Below, piece by piece: positions 30,324 through 32,220 of a stretch of DNA of 32,220 nucleotides. This stretch comes from Ectothiorhodospiraceae bacterium (GTDB lineage Bacteria; Pseudomonadota; Gammaproteobacteria; Nitrococcales; Aquisalimonadaceae): contig SLSJ01000158.1 in assembly GCA_007130525.1 (NCBI GenBank), positions 1 through 32,220 of the forward strand, written 5' to 3'. The notes beneath the pieces were generated by a model that was not told the DNA's origin, ran no database searches, and saw nothing but the letters and a program-made list of their open reading frames with translations. Within the stretch, counting starts at the first letter, position 1. Every line of letters starts with the position of its first letter. Made by a program: the position numbers and the translations under genes.

Positions 30324-31025
30324 ATGAAACAGTTGCCAAGTGATGTGCTCTCCGGTCCCGCCGACGACATGACCATAGACGCACGGTTCCTGGCTTCACG
30401 CCTTGGTGTCACCGAGGACACCCTGAAACGGGCCATGCGGAATGGGCACATGGCGGGACGGCTGGAACGGGGGGACGGTGCTGACGCCGGCAGGCTCCGG
30501 GTGACTTTCGGCAACGGCCAATGGTCCTGGTCCGCCGTGATGGAACCGGATGGTCGCTGCTACGAGGTCGATGCACCACCGCCAACGGCGACTGTCGGGC
30601 AATCGGGCGGTGCGCGGCCGGGTCGGCGAAGGTCGAAGCGGCTGCGCGCCACGTACGCGAAGCCGGCGGCGCGCAGGCTCAACATCATACGGGTTCTGGT
30701 GCGATCGCTGCTCATATTCATCGCCGGACGGAACCGGGTGGTCGATGGTGGGTTCATCACCCGGACCCTGAAACCGGTGGTGCCCGGGATCACCGTGGAT
30801 CAAGTGCACCGGGCGCTGTCGATCCTGATGCACGAGGATGAAAGGCATGAGCGCCCCTTCATTTCGGCGCTGGTCCGTCGCCGCACTGCGGTGAAGGCCT
30901 GGCCGGGCTTTATCGACACGGCCCGACGTTGCCGGCGATGGCAGGGCGGCTCCGGTGTTGCCGAAACCACGGCCTTCTGGAAGCATGAGCTTGGAGAGGC
31001 GATGGCGTTCTATGCACGCCGATGA
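30324..31025 (+). CDS. DUF6522-like protein with an additional C-terminal domain
   Basis: This protein has 233 residues from the chosen start. The first part, about 15-85, resembles DUF6522: MTIDARFLASRLGVTEDTLKRAM followed by DAGRLRVTFGNGQWSWS. An Arg-rich linker (GRRRSKRLRATYAKPAARR) follows. The second part contains VPGITVDQVHRALSILMHEDE, FISALVRRRTAVKAWPGFIDTARR and a C-terminal FWKHELGEAMAFYARR. That pattern recalls bacterial hypothetical proteins of about 120-150 residues with a GLPGxGF-like motif. No enzyme activity is known to me. The fusion of the two parts looks unusual. The ATG at 30324 is favoured by GGGGG upstream; ATG at 30282 is an alternative. It stands alone on the plus strand after marR. 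Confidence 0.65.
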   Translation: MKQLPSDVLSGPADDMTIDARFLASRLGVTEDTLKRAMRNGHMAGRLERGDGADAGRLRVTFGNGQWSWSAVMEPDGRCYEVDAPPPTATVGQSGGARPGRRRSKRLRATYAKPAARRLNIIRVLVRSLLIFIAGRNRVVDGGFITRTLKPVVPGITVDQVHRALSILMHEDERHERPFISALVRRRTAVKAWPGFIDTARRCRRWQGGSGVAETTAFWKHELGEAMAFYARR

Positions 31026-31289
31026 CCCCTCGGTTATGTGCAGGTGAGGACAGTGGCGTGCTTTCGCCGTTTCATGGCATGGCGTTGGTGGTGAATCGAC
31101 AGCGCAAGCATGCCGGGAAACCCGACTGCGGAGGCTGAACCCGAGCGGCGACGTCGATTGAATGCCGGGCGTGCCGGGCGCTTCAGCGTCACCCTGGAAT
31201 TCCCGCATGGTTGTGACGGCCAATTAGGTCTTCGGCCGGCTCTCCGGGAATCGCGTCGGGCAACGGAAACGGGTGAAGGAGCAGCGAGT

Positions 31290-31991
31290 ATGGCAGAGAC
31301 GGCATTGATAGTTGGTGTCGGGCCGGGGCTGGGCTCCAGCCTGGTCCGGATGTGCGCAGGGGAGGGCATGACGGTTGTAGCGGCGGCGCGCAACGCGCAA
31401 CAGCGGACCGACCTGCGTTCGGGGGCAAGTGCTGATCGGGTGCATCTGCATGATTGCGACGCCACATCGCCGGAGGCGGTTGCAGAGCTGTTCCGGTTCA
31501 CGGACCGGCTCGGGGCACCGGACCTTGTTGTCTTCAACGCCGGCGTATTTGAGCAGGGGACGGTGCTGGAAACCGACCCGGCCGACTTCGAGCGTTGTTG
31601 GCGCACAGGCTGTTTCGCCGGTTTTCTCGTAGCGCAGTCGGCGGCTCGCCGCATGGTGGACAAAGCCAGCGGCACGATAATATTCACCGGGGCTACCGCG
31701 TCACTGCGCGGCAGCGCCGGTTTCGCCAATCTTGCTTCACCGAAGTTCGCACTGCGCGCGCTCGCCCAGAGCATGGCGCGAGAACTGGGACCCAGGGGCG
31801 TCCACGTCGCCCACGTCGTGATCGACGGTCAGATCCGTTCTCCGCGCTACGAGCAACTTGTCGACGAACGGGGTCCGGATTCCCTGCTGGAGCCGGATCA
31901 GATCGCCAATGCCTACCTTGGCCTGCACCGCCAGCATCGCAGTGCCTGGACGCTCGAACTCGATCTTCGTCCCTGGGTGGAACGCTTCTAA
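31290..31991 (+). CDS. SDR-family protein lacking the catalytic Tyr
   Basis: This 233-residue Rossmann-fold protein belongs to the short-chain dehydrogenase/reductase superfamily. The cofactor motif is IVGVGPGLGSSL near residues 7-18, NAG occurs in VVFNAGVF, and the Ser region is IIFTGATASLRG. At the usual YxxxK site the sequence reads FANLASPKFALRAL, so Lys is kept but Tyr is replaced by Leu. Close relatives with ARELGPRGVHVAHVVIDG share this variation, so normal alcohol dehydrogenase chemistry is doubtful. It may be a noncatalytic or atypical reductase. The ATG at 31290 has GGAG 8 bases upstream; the ORF extension to 31110 is not supported. It is followed by the repeat at 32088. Confidence 0.88.
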   Translation: MAETALIVGVGPGLGSSLVRMCAGEGMTVVAAARNAQQRTDLRSGASADRVHLHDCDATSPEAVAELFRFTDRLGAPDLVVFNAGVFEQGTVLETDPADFERCWRTGCFAGFLVAQSAARRMVDKASGTIIFTGATASLRGSAGFANLASPKFALRALAQSMARELGPRGVHVAHVVIDGQIRSPRYEQLVDERGPDSLLEPDQIANAYLGLHRQHRSAWTLELDLRPWVERF

Positions 31992-32087
31992 CACCGTTTT
32001 CCGGGATAGTCTCGCGGGGCGCCGTTCAAATACCGTGGTTGCGGGCAGGTGATCCTCGTGAGCCGACATGCGCCGTGCGCATCCCGT

Positions 32088-32220
32088 CTAGCCCGCATGT
32101 CTCACCGCCCTTCTACTACGCACGCCGATCTGCTCGCTGTGACGGGGCGTACTCCCTCCAGCCGGCTCGACGTAGTGTCAGCTACGCCTTCGCCGTCTTC
32201 CGGTCCGTGCCCCCCGCCAC
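32088..32220 (-). mobile_element. Edge-truncated copy of the 184-bp palindromic repeat
   Basis: These 133 bases begin with CTAGCCCGCAT and match the inverted sequence of the full copy at 18257-18440 up to its base 18308. It has the same orientation as the fragment at 1-49 and opposite to the two internal full copies. It lies about 100 bp after the SDR gene. Confidence 0.88.

Overview
The window is GC-rich, densely coded chromosomal-type DNA. Gene families, short operons with 1-8 bp overlaps, and FNR/Anr-like sites suggest a gammaproteobacterium, plausibly a halophilic relative of Chromatiales/Ectothiorhodospiraceae. That placement is inference; no rRNA or marker gene is present. The dominant theme is copper (possibly silver) detoxification, with side themes of membrane electron transfer, DNA alkylation repair and sulfur amino-acid synthesis.

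Layout, left to right. (1) 1-1358, minus strand: a truncated repeat copy, an NTF2/SnoaL-like protein and an alpha/beta hydrolase. (2) 1448-7950, minus strand: the first copper efflux operon, ordered small Cys-containing leader protein, cusC, cusB, cusA. This CusB carries two CusF domains fused at its C-terminus. (3) 8056-9282: an ATP-grasp protein, then about 570 bp with no gene I can recognise, then metY. (4) 11187-14908: a variant repeat, ada, a 54-bp near-perfect palindrome, a metallo-beta-lactamase-fold protein, a full 184-bp repeat and an MFS permease. (5) 15067-16805: an FNR-like box followed by a ferric-reductase-type flavocytochrome and a membrane-anchored cytochrome b5-like protein. 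(6) 16802-21013, plus strand: a second FNR-like box, a His/Cys-bearing small protein, a SHOCT-like small membrane protein, a Met/His-rich Spy/CpxP-like protein, another full repeat, then copA with an unusual leader. (7) 21172-28075, minus strand: the second copper operon, ordered leader protein, cusC, cusB with one CusF domain, cusA, free cusF. It ends in an intrinsic terminator and is preceded by a third FNR-like box. (8) 28173-32220: an unknown protein plus a Tll0287-like c-heme protein, divergent from a MarR regulator with a Cys-rich tail and a 25-bp palindromic operator, then a DUF6522-like protein, an SDR protein and a repeat copy cut by the window end.

The copper genes form one plausible pathway. 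CopA would export cytoplasmic Cu(I) to the periplasm. Free and CusB-fused CusF domains would collect it there, and the two CusCBA pumps would expel it. The Met/His-rich Spy-like protein may buffer or chaperone in the periplasm. Each cus operon starts with a related small protein: hydrophobic N-terminus, C-P-x-C-x-x-C motif, and a PPK-containing tail at or near the C-terminus. This resembles copper-responsive upstream-ORF regulators of the CutF/CruR type and is my best candidate for an under-described system. No cusRS, cueR or copRS gene is present, so control may lie in these leaders, the FNR-like boxes and distant regulators.

The other notable element is a 184-bp, almost fully self-complementary repeat bounded by CTAG, seen in two full copies, one half-copy variant and two copies cut by the window edges. 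The two edge fragments fit together as one element missing only 2 bp. That raises the possibility that the window is a circularised unit or a contig broken at this repeat.
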